Source: Steinernema hermaphroditum
Lineage: Eukaryota; Nematoda; Chromadorea; Rhabditida; Steinernematidae
Assembly (NCBI GenBank): GCA_030435675.1
Contig: CM059622.1
Span: 2,852,001 to 2,916,000 of the forward strand
Length of the DNA: 64,000 nucleotides
Reading direction: 5' to 3'
In this document: in pieces, positions 43,901-55,732 of the stretch
How positions within the stretch are numbered: position 1 is the first letter of the stretch
Layout of the letters: each line of letters opens with the position of its first letter
Notes under the pieces: model-generated
The model's database searches: none
What the model was told of the DNA's origin: nothing
What the model saw: the letters and a program-made list of their open reading frames with translations, nothing else
Translations under genes and position numbers: made by a program

Positions 43901-46027
43901 ACGCCCCATTCTAACGGCTCTGGATTTCGGTAATGCGAGCACACACATCATCTAATATGAAATGTGACTATGATCATAATGATAATGACTAAACGATCAA
44001 AGACCTAACAGCGATGACAACTCCTCAACGCACAAAAGATCACCGGTACCTGTGAATTTACGACATTTGTAATGTTCTCGACCATAAAAAGTATCATAAG
44101 ATGGTCATTAAATTGATCTCCTTCTATTCTACCTGTGCAGCTCATTTAATCGTTTAGTTTGCCCCCACTACAAGCTGATAAGATCGAATTCTGCTTGACA
44201 ACAACTTACACAAGGCAGAAAAGCCTTTGCATTCATTTTCTACTTTCTAGCTGTTCGAAAGTTCCTAACCTAGTGTTTGAGCATCGAAAAATGATGACAA
44301 TTCTCTAGATACCACGCAGCATGGTTTGCTCTTCTCATCATAGGGTCCTCTGAATATATCGTTCTGATACTAAAACTGTGTGTCAAATTAGTCGACTACG
44401 CGAAAGGAGATATATTGCTTGAACATAAGTAAATCCATTAAATGTATTCGTGTTGACTTGAAGGAGAAGAAACGTAAAGATAAAATGTTTACAGCCTCTC
44501 GAAATGTCCTTCAGCGAAAATATAAACGCACAGTCATCGTTGTTGACGATTTTGTCGAGAGCAAAAAGAGTGATATTTTTATAGCGGAAGAAAAATGGCG
44601 CCAAATATATGACTATTATGTAAATGTCACCCAGATTGTAGACAAGTATCCTAGGGAATGCCAGGGAGCCGTAGTTTCTCCATCTTCTCAAAAACGTCGT
44701 TCACCCGCGCCGCCATATGAAACCACTTCAGTTTCCCTACTAGTTTCGACCACCTGAGCCTGCATGGAAATCAACTTTGATAACAGTAGAACATAGAATT
44801 CGCCACTCCGTGGGAGTGGGCTCTGCTATGTCTGCGCGAAGTAATTGAACCGTTGATCGTTCCACTCGAAGCCAGGGTAAAGTGTGATTTGGGGCGGTGA
44901 ATGTCGTTGATTCGGGGCGAATATGATATCAAACTTGTTGTCAGCGAGTCACATTAGCTCAATATTCAGCCTGAGTATTTCAACATATGAATAACATCAA
45001 AAAAGCTTTTGGCTCCCAATGCTGACTCAGATTTTTAATGATGTTGTACCTCTCGGAAGGTCACAGGCCGATCAAGTCTGAAATCCAAACGACTCTGAGT
45101 CCGGAATCATTTTCGGACATGTCGGCGCTCAATAAGTCACAGGGGAAGCAAAAGCAACTCTATTGACAATAAAAGAGTACAATGGAGAGCTGCTTTAAGG
45201 GTGACTTTAAATATATGCAGTCTTGCATAGTGGTGCTTTTTTTGTGACGCTTCCTCTACTATGGACATGTAATCGGTAGGTAAAAGAGAAGTTGTAAAGA
45301 TAGCGTAATAATCACACTCAGATGTTATCGGAGGTTCATTGTCAATTTGGCAACAATACATAGAAGGATATGACACCGTCTTATGGCAGAAAACCAGTAT
45401 GGAACCTGTGATTTCCTGGATGTTAGTGATGCAACTGCGCTTTTGGAATATGGACTCCCACGTCGCTTGCATATATCAAGTCATCAAACAAGATAAAAAT
45501 GTCACTATAATAACCTCTCTCATATTGAAAATCGTTCATGATTTGGTGAAAGAAATGGCTATGCAAGTCACAGTCACGACTTCAATGTTATAGCTAATTT
45601 ACAACTTAAGAACTTGCTATAACTGACTTACCTTTGCACACGGTCATAACCTCTCCAACGGCTACACTGATGTAGACGATACTAACGACGAGCGTGGCTA
45701 TCTAGACAACTGTGATCTTGCGCTTCACGATCTGTTCTTCACCTTATACAGCGTGAAGACAATAAGGAACTCTTTAGGCTTGTAGTAGAACACGCTAGCC
45801 GTGACCAGGCCGTATATGAACAGTCCGATAAAAAGGGCGAACAGGTTCCACCATCCAACGGCGAAGAATCCAAGTACTTGACAGAAAACGAACTCCACAA
45901 GGGCTACGAGGAGAATTATGCGGACTTTCACCTATTTTATGGTTGAGTAGAAGGAAAAGAGATCCGAAACGCTTACCAAGGACTTTATAGGTGCGAACCA
46001 GTAAGCGCAACAATCACGGCAAATCAT
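40981..46027 (-). CDS. Four-helix membrane protein with a 4.3-kb intron
   Basis: Proposed exons 45977-46027, 45743-45931, 45632-45701 and 40981-41303 (210 aa). The first three are firm: MICRDCCAYWFAPIKSL, then helices IILLVALVEFVFCQVLGFF and LFALFIGLFIYGLVTASVF, then IATLVVSIVYISVAVGEVM ending in phase 1. The last exon (EKVLVIVGLSITAVLDIFVA plus an about 80-residue Cys-rich tail) also starts in phase 1, as in other family members, so I join them. The intron would hold an F-box-like fragment and repeat debris, so the alternative is two truncated genes. Exon 3 (70 nt) equals that of the gene at 34146. Confidence 0.5.
41640..42020 (+). pseudogene. Internally deleted F-box-like copy
   Basis: The shared upstream block (41640-41870) runs directly into the C-terminal coding part (SGELAPLLVSKGAVEKEIPE, then TNGDVHLDVRMS), skipping about 750 bases including the F-box. 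Not functional as an F-box protein. Lies in the proposed long intron of the membrane gene. Confidence 0.75.
42021..45631. other. Repeat deb­ris, no firm gene
   Basis: Contains duplication unit B (43391-43917) and smaller repeats (GCGAGCACAC..CATCTAAT at about 43625 and 43937; ACATAGAAC..TTCGCC at about 43670 and 44795). An open frame at 44419-44757 (charged, KYKRTVIVVDDFVES) lacks an ATG near its start and runs into repeat sequence, so it is not called. Confidence 0.4.
43391..43917 (+). repeat. Diverged duplication, unit B, with empty mariner site
   Basis: Matches unit A at 39270-40310. At 43426-43427 a single TA stands where unit A has the TA-flanked mariner-like element: AACTAATTTCATCAATAAC here against AACTA-element-TAATTTCACCAATAAC there. 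Unit B also has about 150 extra bases (43625-43790). Confidence 0.82.
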
Positions 46028-47096
46028 CTTGTCACACGGATCGTTAACACAAAGATGGAGAAGAGGGACCAGCACCCCGCGGGGCGTTGCTTATCAGCGG
46101 AGCTGCGACGCCGACAGCGAAAAGGAGGCGCCGGCGAGCGGCCCTAAACCAATTCCGGAGCGGAGACGAGTGGTGACAGTCGTGAACGTGTAAACATAAA
46201 GAGACAGATCTGCTGGACAAATAGAGGAGAAGTGAATATCGCGACGCTGTGGCGGGAAAACTGACGGCATTGGAACGCTTGTATTCCAAGGAACGGTAGG
46301 AATGCATCTTGATTGTGTTTACCTGTCGGAGAGGATGGTTCTAGAGAACGTCGTTATCATCAAGTATGTGTTTGTTTTGATACCTGAAGGCAAATCAATA
46401 AGTGTCCTTTCAAATATAACCTGACGAGACTGTGTTTATTGGAAAGGACCAGATGCTGATACGATGCTTCAGTGCGAACTACGTCGAAAGGGGGTACCGG
46501 CAGAAGGCAGAGCGATGAACAGGCTTCGAAGTTTTATGTTTACTTTGAAACAGAGGAGTTTTAGAATACGATGTGCTGAGTGGAAACCTGTTCACCTGGT
46601 TAATCTCCAAGGTACGGAGAACCCGTTCGGACATCGAGGTCGGAGCCGGTATCCAACTTCTTTGCATTTTCTATACTGCCTGGGTTTTTCGGATGGGGTT
46701 CCCTGTTTTGAACTTTGCACTTCTGGGCTGAGAGAAAGATCATGCGAAATCGTTCCCATGCAACGATGGGGAAAAGGAGGAGCAGCCCATCGTCGTCGAG
46801 GGGAAATGTGATGGATGCAAAAGCGATGTGAGGGGATCGAAAGAGATTTCGGCTACAAAGAAAAGTGATCTTTGTTTCATTTCTCTTGTCGTGACAAAAT
46901 TTGTTCCCGTGGTGATCTCAAACTTAGATGAGCAAACTTTAAACACATCGTGGCGAGACCAAAAAAAATTCACACTGTGGCTATGCAGTTCGCATCGAAA
47001 GAAAACGCGAATGCTGGTCATTCATATTTTATCATATAGGCGCGTTTCCGTCAGGTCCCAAAAGTAACCATTTGCCACAAATAGCCTACTGCACGA

Positions 47097-48068
47097 ATGG
47101 AGCTCTCCTCTGACGTCCCTACTTGCGATTCACCGCTTCCACGAGCTAATCAGGATAGTGGTGAGGCCGTGAAATGTCCTGCTACTTCAAGCATTCTCGG
47201 CTCTTTGCCGATAGAGATCGTCTGTGACATATTCAGCATCAATCTCGATATCCAGAGGTCAGATTTGATTCAGTTAGAAGGACCTTTCGGTCAAATAGCC
47301 CAAGAAAAGCCGAAAGTGGCGTATGTGAGCTTACAGGGAATGTTTCGCACCGATCCCTCAGAACGAGGTCAAGACGAAGAGCCGGAGCTCCTCAGGGAAA
47401 TGCACCAGCTCAACGGCGTCCGTATCAAAGAAGTTAGTATTTATTATGAACATTTACAGTCGACGGTGGAGCTTGATTGGCAAGCGATCAGGCTGGCAAT
47501 GAAGGGCCATTATGAAAAATTCGAGCTCCATCTTTTTAACAGCATACCGCTTCTGGACGAAATACTAGCTTCGACCCCAAGTGCGATGTGTCAAGAAGTG
47601 ACAATTGAATGTGTGAGTTCCCGTGTTAAGAACGTGAACCTGTTTGTTGGCCGTTTCTTGCGGCAACGGCATGAACACCGAATCAGTCTAACGTCTGTCA
47701 GTGGACATCTAAGCAAAGAGATCGCTGATTTGGCTTTTAAGCTGTTTCTCAGCGACAAAATGGAACGTCTTATGGTGCTGAGACATAGTGAAGATGGTAA
47801 AATTACTGAAAGGCAGTTCGAAGAGCTCCTTTATTTCTTCCTCAATCGCGCCACGGCGAACTACTATTGCTTAACTGGCAAATTTGTTCCAGGGGAGCTG
47901 ACGCCACTACTGCTTCTTTCGAAGGGCGCTGTGGAGAAAGAGATCACCAAGGACTATGTCACTTCGTATACATTGACGAAGGGAGATGTACTTTTGGATG
48001 TCCGGCTGAAGATGGGTTTTGGTTTTGTCTTCGGTGCGAATTTCCATCGGATTGTGCAAAATAACTAA
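47097..48068 (+). CDS. F-box-like protein, 323 aa
   Basis: Single exon, same family as 36756-37709: F-box-like GSLPIEIVCDIFSINLDI at about residues 38-55, then EGPFGQIAQEKPKVAYVSLQ, and a C-terminal region ending GANFHRI. The two intact copies differ mostly in the middle and in the C-terminal 60 residues, the likely recognition surface. Upstream about 350 bases are shared with the other copies. Probably an SCF ligase adaptor by family resemblance; substrate unknown. AATAAA follows near 48104. Confidence 0.72.
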   Translation: MELSSDVPTCDSPLPRANQDSGEAVKCPATSSILGSLPIEIVCDIFSINLDIQRSDLIQLEGPFGQIAQEKPKVAYVSLQGMFRTDPSERGQDEEPELLREMHQLNGVRIKEVSIYYEHLQSTVELDWQAIRLAMKGHYEKFELHLFNSIPLLDEILASTPSAMCQEVTIECVSSRVKNVNLFVGRFLRQRHEHRISLTSVSGHLSKEIADLAFKLFLSDKMERLMVLRHSEDGKITERQFEELLYFFLNRATANYYCLTGKFVPGELTPLLLLSKGAVEKEITKDYVTSYTLTKGDVLLDVRLKMGFGFVFGANFHRIVQNN

Positions 48069-48109
48069 ACGAACTTGTTGTTCATTGTCGTCATTCGGTA
48101 ACGAAATAA

Positions 48110-49562
48110 AATACTTCAATAGTATCAAAATCAGTATCAAGATCAGCACTAAAACACAACCCAAACTACTGAGCTAACCAAAAATAAAAAGACTATTGTT
48201 CTTGTTACTTGCGAAAGCGTGTATCAGATAGAAGTTCAAGTAGTTTGACTCAAATGTATGTGAACTAGTATCAAGGCAGCTTCTGGGTGTCCCAACACAA
48301 GGTTTGCCGTCAGACCACTCACCACCGCGAGTGAAAGATATTTGTAAATATCAACGAAGCTGATCCTGCCATTGAGAAGTAAGCGCTGTTCACTGTTTTG
48401 TTCTTGATTATTTCCGGATGAGGTTGCAACCGATTCGGATTTCTTCCTTTTCCGCCATCGCTTACTGTTCATCTTGGGCTGAGAAGTCAATTTGTGTGGT
48501 ATGGCCAAATTGCGGTATCTGAGGATGCTGCTATCGTCGCGAACTTGTTCTGCGAACTAGTGCTGAAATTGCGAAGCCGTTTTGGTTTTTACGGATAACC
48601 GTTTTCAATTGTTTTTGAACAAGAAAATGCACTTGCATAGAGTCATGAAGCCTTTTTGTGCTCGTCCGTCAGATTTCGGTAATAAATGGAGGTAGATGAA
48701 AAGAAAAATGAAAATGCACGCCAATTTTCTGGTGAGTCCTGTGAAAATGATCAATCTAGGATCAGAGTGTGATCGGAATTATTGGTTCCTGTCGCGATCG
48801 CCCTTGTGCGCCATAAGCACGGTACTATGACTACCTGTTACCGTTTGAACGAGTTGGGTCTCGCCACAAAAATGTAGCGAGCGGGAGACGTGCACTGTCT
48901 GTGTCTCTGGAGCGCCACTGTCACTCGAAGTTCTGCTCTCGGTCCTATTCCGAAGCGGTTGTTCGGATTTCCTTCGTGTCGGCTGCTAGTTTGCTGAATG
49001 TGATATGGCTGAATCGCACCGTTTGAGGGTGTTTGATGCTGGTGCCAATAGTGATTTTGATATCTTTTATTCATTTGCAGTATTCTTGCCTTCTGATTTG
49101 TCGTGTGAAATTACCGCAATGTTAGTTCTGTTTTTGATGCCGATTGTTAGAACCGTCAAAAATCATCCATGTAACTTGGCCTAACGGTTTTCTTTCCTCA
49201 TCAAGCCATTTCACGTATTTTCCACAAAGCCTAAACTTATGCTGGAAACAAATCGGGTGGTTGGGGCCATGCGGGTTTCTATTTGTTGAATGTTAGTAGG
49301 GCGGGAAATCACTGATTCGCTTGGAGCGAGTGGATTACGAACTCAATGCACCATGTGATCCCAGCACGACGAGCATGAGCACTGCGACAGGGAAACGGTG
49401 TAAGCACAATTTGAATTTGGATTTTGTAATGCGACTGGGTGACTCGCAGAGCTGGGTTGAATCTGTTGCTTGACTGTCACTTCGCGCATTTCTTTCGCGC
49501 GTCGCTTTCGAGTTCCTTAACTTTATGTGGATAAATTGTTTCTATGTGCATTTCCTTTGCAG
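48110..49562. other. Intergenic upstream of rpn-5
   Basis: No supportable gene. An open frame at 48236-48508 minus (Lys/Arg-rich start, one hydrophobic stretch) has no domain. The final TTTCCTTTGCAG (ending 49562) is the acceptor just before the next gene. Confidence 0.4.
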
Positions 49563-49576
49563 ACGGCTTTTCAATA

Positions 49577-51217
49577 ATGGATCCCCATGAGCCGATGCTG
49601 GTCGACCCTGTGCCCGCCGGCCAGCCTCAACAAACCGATGATCTGGCACATCTGGCAACACAGCATGGTGACGGAAGGCTTGTGAAGATGGATGTCGACT
49701 ACACGAAGCAGGTGGACGAAGCGCTCCCGAAGGCAAGCAAGCTGTTGGAAGGGGGCAACGTAACCGCGGCATTGGAATCCCTCGCGCCGTTGGAGAAACA
49801 GTCGCGCCTCGGATCGGACATGAAATCGAACGCGCGCATCCTGGAGCACATGGTGAAGATGTGCTTCGAAGCGAAGAACTGGCAGGTGCTGAATGACACG
49901 ATCCTTGTGCTGTCGAAGAAGCGATCGCTAATCAAGTTCGCGATTGCGAAAATGGTGCGCGCCTGTGTCGAGATGGTCGACAAGATGCCGACCGAGGAAG
50001 AGCGCAATAAGCTCATTGAAACACTGAGAGCTGTCACTGCTGGAAAGGTACACATCGCCACCGGAAACATGAGCTAAATGCTTTGTTGTAGATCTACGTT
50101 GAAGTTGACCGCGCTCGCTTGACCCAGCGCCTAGTGAAGAAGCTCGAGAGCGAGGGGAAGCTCAATGAGGCCTGTGAGATGCTGCTCGAGTTGCAGGTCG
50201 AAACATATGGATCCATGCAGATGCAGGAGAAGGTGCGTATGATCCCAAATAAACATCAGTCTAAGACGGTCCTTTATAGATTGAATATCTCCTTGAGCAA
50301 ATGCGGCTCTCGGTTGCTCGCAAAGACTTCATTCGCGCATCGATCATTGCCAAAAAGATCAGCACAAGATTCTTTGATGCAGAGGACAAGAAAAACGACA
50401 GTGAGATCCAAGATCTCAAGCTGAAGTACTACGACCACATGGTGAAAATCGGAGTGCATGAAGAGGCATTCCTGGATGTGTGCCGTTACTATCGTGCGAT
50501 GTTCGAAACTCCCAAGGTGCGATCGTCTCTTCAAAACGCATTCTAAAGTAGTCTTGTTCAGATCAAGGAGGATGAAGTGAAGTCAGCCTTGATGCTGAAG
50601 CATGCAGTACTGTTCGTACTGCTCTCGCCGCACGACAATGAACAGTGGCAGCTGCTCCACCTCATCCACCGGGAGCGCAAGCTTGAAGATGTTCCCGTCT
50701 ACAAGAAGCTCTTGGAGCTTTTCATCGGCGAGGAGATCATTAGCTGGCGCGAGAACATCATCAAGAACTACGAAATCATGCTGCGTCGATCTCCTGAGGT
50801 TCAAGTACGAATGTAGCGACTTAACTTGCCTAAAACATTCTTGTTTAGGTGTTTACGGCCGACACTGAAGCTGGCGAGAAACGCTTCAAGGCGTTCCAGG
50901 CCCGAGTTGGTGAGCACAACATCCGCATGGTCTCGAAGTACTACACGCAGATCACATTTGACCGCATGAGTGAACTGTTGGACTACGACGTGAACGAGAT
51001 GGAAACGTTCCTGTGCAACCTCATTGTTACTGGCGTCATCCCAGACGCGAAGATCGACCGCAAAGAGCGGATTATCAACATGCGTGCGAGAAAGGCCAAC
51101 GTCGAACATCTGGACCAATGGGGCCACTCCGTGAACAAACTGACCGATATTCTCAACAAGGTATCGCATTTGATCCTGAAGGAAGAGATGGTTCATCGTC
51201 ATTTGGATGCGAAATAA
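49577..51217 (+). CDS. rpn-5: 26S proteasome lid subunit Rpn5 / PSMD12
   Basis: Five exons: 49577-50047, 50092-50232, 50280-50516, 50562-50804 and 50849-51217; 486 aa, near the family length. Rpn5 is a non-ATPase subunit of the proteasome regulatory particle lid, made of helical repeats and a C-terminal PCI domain. Recognised blocks: LIKFAIAKMVRACVEMVDKM, ETLRAVTAGKIYVEVDRARL, EACEMLLELQVETYGSM, ASIIAKKISTRFF, and the PCI part NIRMVSKYYTQITFDRMSEL to the end. A TTTGCAG acceptor 14 bases before the ATG and no upstream coding exon suggest trans-splicing. GUF1 starts 350 bases downstream on the same strand; an operon is possible but the gap is long. Confidence 0.95.
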
Positions 51218-51566
51218 GTGTTTCGGTGTTTTTATTGTAATGTTAAATATAAATATTGAAGGTGAAATGAAGAATCGGTGATGTGATTGCTTTGATGTTG
51301 TATCGACTTATTATTTCTGGTAGAATTGGGGTTGTTTACCTTCGCATATGGTGATTCGGTGAATTGGATTTGAGAATTGAAACCGTCAGAATCGGACAGT
51401 ACTCTGCAATCTGGCTTGTTTGTAGATATAGATATCACTTACGGTTGAAACCAGCTTGTCTTCCTCCAAGGTTTCTGATTTGCATTATGTCAGACAGCGT
51501 GACTCGTTCTTCGCTGTCCGGTTTCATGTCTAGACCCTCGTTGTTTCAGATTGCCTTCTCGATGAG

Positions 51567-53955
51567 ATGCTCGAACGGTTAGTAGTTCGACGCTTTGCTC
51601 GATCGTTCTCCTCAGAGCGTCTCGTCCGTTCGAACGATCCGTTGAAGTTGGCGGATTTGGAGCGATTCACTCCAGACAAGATTAGGAATTTCGGCATCGT
51701 AGCTCATGTCGACCATGGAAAAAGCACGCTGGCAGATCGGCTTCTGCAGCTAACGAATGTGATCGACCCGGACGAGAAGAAGGCGCAGTTTTTGGACAAA
51801 CTGCAAGTCGAAAGGGAGCGCGGTATCACGGTTAAAGCGCAGTCCTGCTCGATGATTTATAAGGTGTGTCTCAATCTGATCGTATTTTTCTCCATAGCCA
51901 GACGTCCGTGTTGTGTCTGTGTCTGAAGGCGGTCTTTCTAGGGTCACCTGCTCAATCTGATCGACACCCCGGGTCACGCGGACTTCAGTTTCGAAGTCTC
52001 GCGGTCGCTAGCGGCATGTAACGGAATTCTCCTTCTTGTCGCCGCCAACCAAGGAATCCAAGCGCAGACTATGGCCAATTTCTGGATGGCTTTCGAGCAT
52101 GACTTGAAAGTCCTCCCCGTAATCAGCAAAATAGACTTAACTGAAGCGAAGATCCCTCAGGTATCGACCTTTGTTAGGCAACATGTCTATCTGTCTAGTT
52201 CAGATCGAAACACAGTTGAAGAACCTTTTCGACTTCGGCCCAGAGGAAATCATCAGAATATCCGCGAAATCCGGCTTCAACGTGCCTTCCATACTCGATG
52301 CCATTGTCGAACGTATAGAGCCGCCGACAGCCACGACAGATGCCCCATTCCGAGCTCTGATCTTCGACTCCTGGTTCGACCATTTCCGCGGCGCCATCGC
52401 GTGTGTACTCGTCACCGAAGGTGCCTTGGCGAAGGGTCAAATGATCCGATCGTTCAACAATCAGAAGGAGTACGAAGTGCTTGAAGTAGGCATCATGCAC
52501 CCGGATCCGATTCCGTGCAAAGCTCTCCATGCCGGTCAAGTCGGCTACGTCATCTGCAACATGAAAACAGTGCAAGAGGCCAGTGTTGGCGAAACCCTGT
52601 TCGAGCCGTCGAAGAAGGATGTTGTCGTGCCGTTTCCCGGCTTCAAGAAAGTCAAGCCCACCGTCTATGCGGGACTATATCCAGTGGAGACGTCTGAATA
52701 TGAAGATCTGAAGCAAGCGGTGGAGAGGCTCTGTCTGAACGATTCGTCTGTCACTGTAACCCCTGACTCAAGTCCTGCTTTGGGTTTAGGGTGGAGGGTC
52801 GGATTTTTGGGTGTTCTTCACATGGAGGTGAGTGGCTTAGCCGTTTTGTCTAGGCACGTCGATCTTTCTGACTGTTCCGCGGTGGGTGTCCGTTCACCGC
52901 TCTCAAACTCTTGTCTAGACTAGACAGTCTTGTCTAGATGTCAACCTCTAGACTATGGTGTCCGTAAAGACAATGAGATGCCAGATTCCGTCTAGCCCTT
53001 TCTTTCAGGTCTTCGGAGCACGTCTGAGCCAGGAATACGACGCAAACGTGATTCTGACGGCGCCCAATGTGGAATATCAAGCCAGAATAAAGGATAATGC
53101 GACTATTCGTAAAAAAAGGTACATCAGCTTGAGATTTTGAGAAAAACTAAAACGCTGTCATTCCAGATATCACGGCAAAGGAGAGATCACGATTCTCGAC
53201 CCGGGCGCCTTTCCCGACCCCTCCGATGTGGAGGCTTTCCTTGAGCCGATGGTAAAGGTGACCATCGTCGTGCCAAGTGAATACATGGGCACGATCAACG
53301 GACTGTGCTCGAAAGCCAGGGGTCAACGTGGAGAAATTTTGTCGATAGATGACGAGCAGTTGAAACTTGAGTGGAGACTACCTCTGGCTGAGGTCATCAC
53401 CGACTTTTTTGAGCAATTGAAGAGGCTAACCAGGTACGGCCATCGTAGTCCGTCCGTTTTATTCCACCGATCTTGTCCCTAAGGCTAGCTGCAGTCCATT
53501 CCCATCTATTCCAATTATTGTCTAATCTGCTCCTTTTCAGTGGCTACGCCTCGTTCGACTATGAGCACGATGGTTACGACGAAACAAACCTTGTGAAGCT
53601 CTCCATCCTCATCAACGGACGCTCGATCGACGAATTTTCGCAAATAGTACCAGCGGCGATGGCTCAGGAAAGGGCAAAGAAGCTAGTGCGAAGGCTGAAG
53701 GAAGAGATCCCGCAACAGCAGTACGAAGTACAGATCAAGTGCACGGTGGGAACGTCGACGAAGGCACTGTCAATGGCGACGATCAAGCCTATGAAGCGCG
53801 ACTTCACGGGTCTTCTGAAAGGCAACTTTGGCGGTGGAGGCATGGAGCGCTTGAATAAGAAGCTGAGTCACCAGAAGAAGGGCAAGGAGCGTATGAAGAT
53901 GCTGGGGAGGGTACAAGTGCCCAAGGAGGCGTTCATGAATGTACTTAGGAAATAG
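51567..53955 (+). CDS. guf1: Mitochondrial translation GTPase GUF1 (LepA family)
   Basis: Six exons: 51567-51863, 51942-52160, 52204-52827, 53009-53118, 53167-53433 and 53541-53955; 643 aa. GUF1/EF4 binds mitochondrial ribosomes and promotes back-translocation under stress. The N-terminal about 35 residues are Arg/Ser-rich like a mitochondrial presequence. G1 is AHVDHGKST (46-54), the switch region [12 protein letters not shown], and G3 DTPGH (Asp107). G4 reads VISKID, where the family has NKID, a notable Asn-to-Ser change. The LepA-specific C-terminus ends [27 protein letters not shown] 17 bases before the ATG is a likely trans-splice acceptor. Confidence 0.95.
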
Positions 53956-53976
53956 ATTATTGTTGATTTTGTTGTT

Positions 53977-53982
53977 AATAAA
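53977..53982 (+). terminator. Poly(A) signal of guf1
   Basis: AATAAA 22 bases after the stop codon. Confidence 0.7.
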
Positions 53983-54173
53983 GTCTTTGCAGCGGTGGAG
54001 GAGTGCAGTGGTTGTTCTTGTGAGGCGGAGTGGATTCGTGTTTCATCAGTTACAACATAATGTCGTGCAACGCCATACGCTTCCCGTATTTTCCGGGCTA
54101 ACTTCGCCAAAAATTTATTGGATTAACGTATCAAACGACGGTATCATTGTGAAAAAAAGCAAACAGCAACAGC

Positions 54174-55480
54174 CTACTCTTGCAAGGCTTTTTCCACAGA
54201 AAACGTGCACGACACATGACCCTTACTGAAATACTTCGACAATCGAGCCGTCATTGTTCTTCCAGAGCCATCTGGATGTTTGACCAAAACGACATCGTTC
54301 TCATTAGTCGGGTCTACCAGTGCCTTGAAGTGACTATAACATTCGTCGAAATCGCTCAAAGTACTTCCAAATATGATGGATTGCGGCCTCGCTTTCACAG
54401 ATGGACTAGTTATCCATTTGTTGTAGAAGCTCTCAAGGATCCGCCAGGAAATAACGTCATTTCCGTTTAACTCAAAAGCAGAGATGCAAACTCGAGCCGC
54501 GAGCCGGGCTCGGATTGCGAAATCGGCTCGGCTCGGGTTTTGGCTTGGGTTTGAAACCTTTGAGACTTCAAAGCCGTCATGATAACCTGCAAAAAAGCCA
54601 CTGAGAAACTTTTGAGAAACTTTCGATCTTTTTTAAACCCGCATGTTTTGGTTACAAATGGTTACGTTACAAATTACAAATGTGTGCTAAAGTGGAATTT
54701 TGGAATTAGTAAAAGATTTCACGATCTCCTTGCTATGGAAAACTGTGCCACCTACAGAGTCCAAATGAACACCACGCTTATCGTTAAGAATAGGGGTTAT
54801 TTGTGATGCGGCACAGCCTCTTCTAAAAAAACTTATCTTATCGACTATCGACCAGCTATTAGTATTCCTGTCCTGTAATCCATAAGTCGAGAATTCCGCT
54901 TTAAAGCGTGCCCCAACAATAAACACCTTCAGATGGCTCAACCATTGAAAATCACGAATGCAGTCAGACCGACGAGAATCTCCCGCGACGACTCGTTTGT
55001 CGAGGCTCCAGGACAGTACGCCTTCATGCTTGGCTTCGGCCGTACCGTAGGCAAAGTCTCCGCCTTCTATCCTCTTTTCACAACCAAACACTTTTAGAAT
55101 CGAAAAGCAACACAAAACTGAATGTCCTCTTCCAGCCGATCGTGGATAGAGAATCATGCACGTACATATCAAATCTCACCTCTTGTCCAGTTTCTTTAAA
55201 AGCGTTCGTGGCAATAGATCGGTTCCAGCACACAGGTTCAATCTTCGAATATCTGCACTAAAGTCACCCGAAACGTCGGACTTGGCACTGGGATAGAAAC
55301 GTTTTTCATGCACTGGCATACAGAATATCATTTAGCAAGACCTAGAAGGCCCTCTCTTCTTCGGAAAGCAGTTTCAAGATCGCCAAATTGGCATTGCTGC
55401 CACTCGATCTCAAAAGGGCGCTCCAGGTAGACGGAGCGTACATATCCTGATGAGACGTAGTTTAGATATCTTCACTCGTT
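54174..55480 (-). CDS. Hypothetical multi-exon protein
   Basis: Several minus-strand segments look coding and join at plausible sites: about 55370-55455 (YVRSVYLERPFEIEWQQCQF, ending REGLL at a GTCTTG donor), about 55188-55307 (HEKRFYPSAKSDVSGDF to KKLDKR at GTGAGA), a segment in about 54690-55130 (SDCIRDFQWLSHLKVF), and about 54174-54480 (ISWRILESFYNKWI, ending VEKALQE). The style (short aromatic Leu-rich blocks, W...L..F...W) recalls nematode F-box-associated domains, but I do not recognise the family. Start and exact joins are unresolved. Confidence 0.35.
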
Positions 55481-55732
55481 TGAGCTCTTACTGTTCGTGG
55501 ATTTCTCACGTCACCAAGGGAGCTTATAATTGCAACTAACCAGGCATGGTATCAAGATGTCGGATATGTGATATGATATGGATACCAATTTTCGCGCGAA
55601 TCTATTGGATTTTCCGCGAGATATGCTCATTTTAAGGCGTTACAGAACTTATGGAACACCCTGTACACATAAACTGACTATGGATATCCTAACAACTGTT
55701 TCGGCTTTGTTCCTTAACGTATATCCACGCAT

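Noticed and set aside
44419..44757. 112-codon charged frame (KYKRTVIVVDDFVES)
   Set aside because: No ATG at its beginning, no acceptor or donor pair that I could place, and its end overlaps a dispersed repeat.
45137..45593. Last exon of the membrane gene near 45.1-45.6 kb
   Set aside because: Frames there contain no hydrophobic helix and no phase-1 acceptor leading into one.
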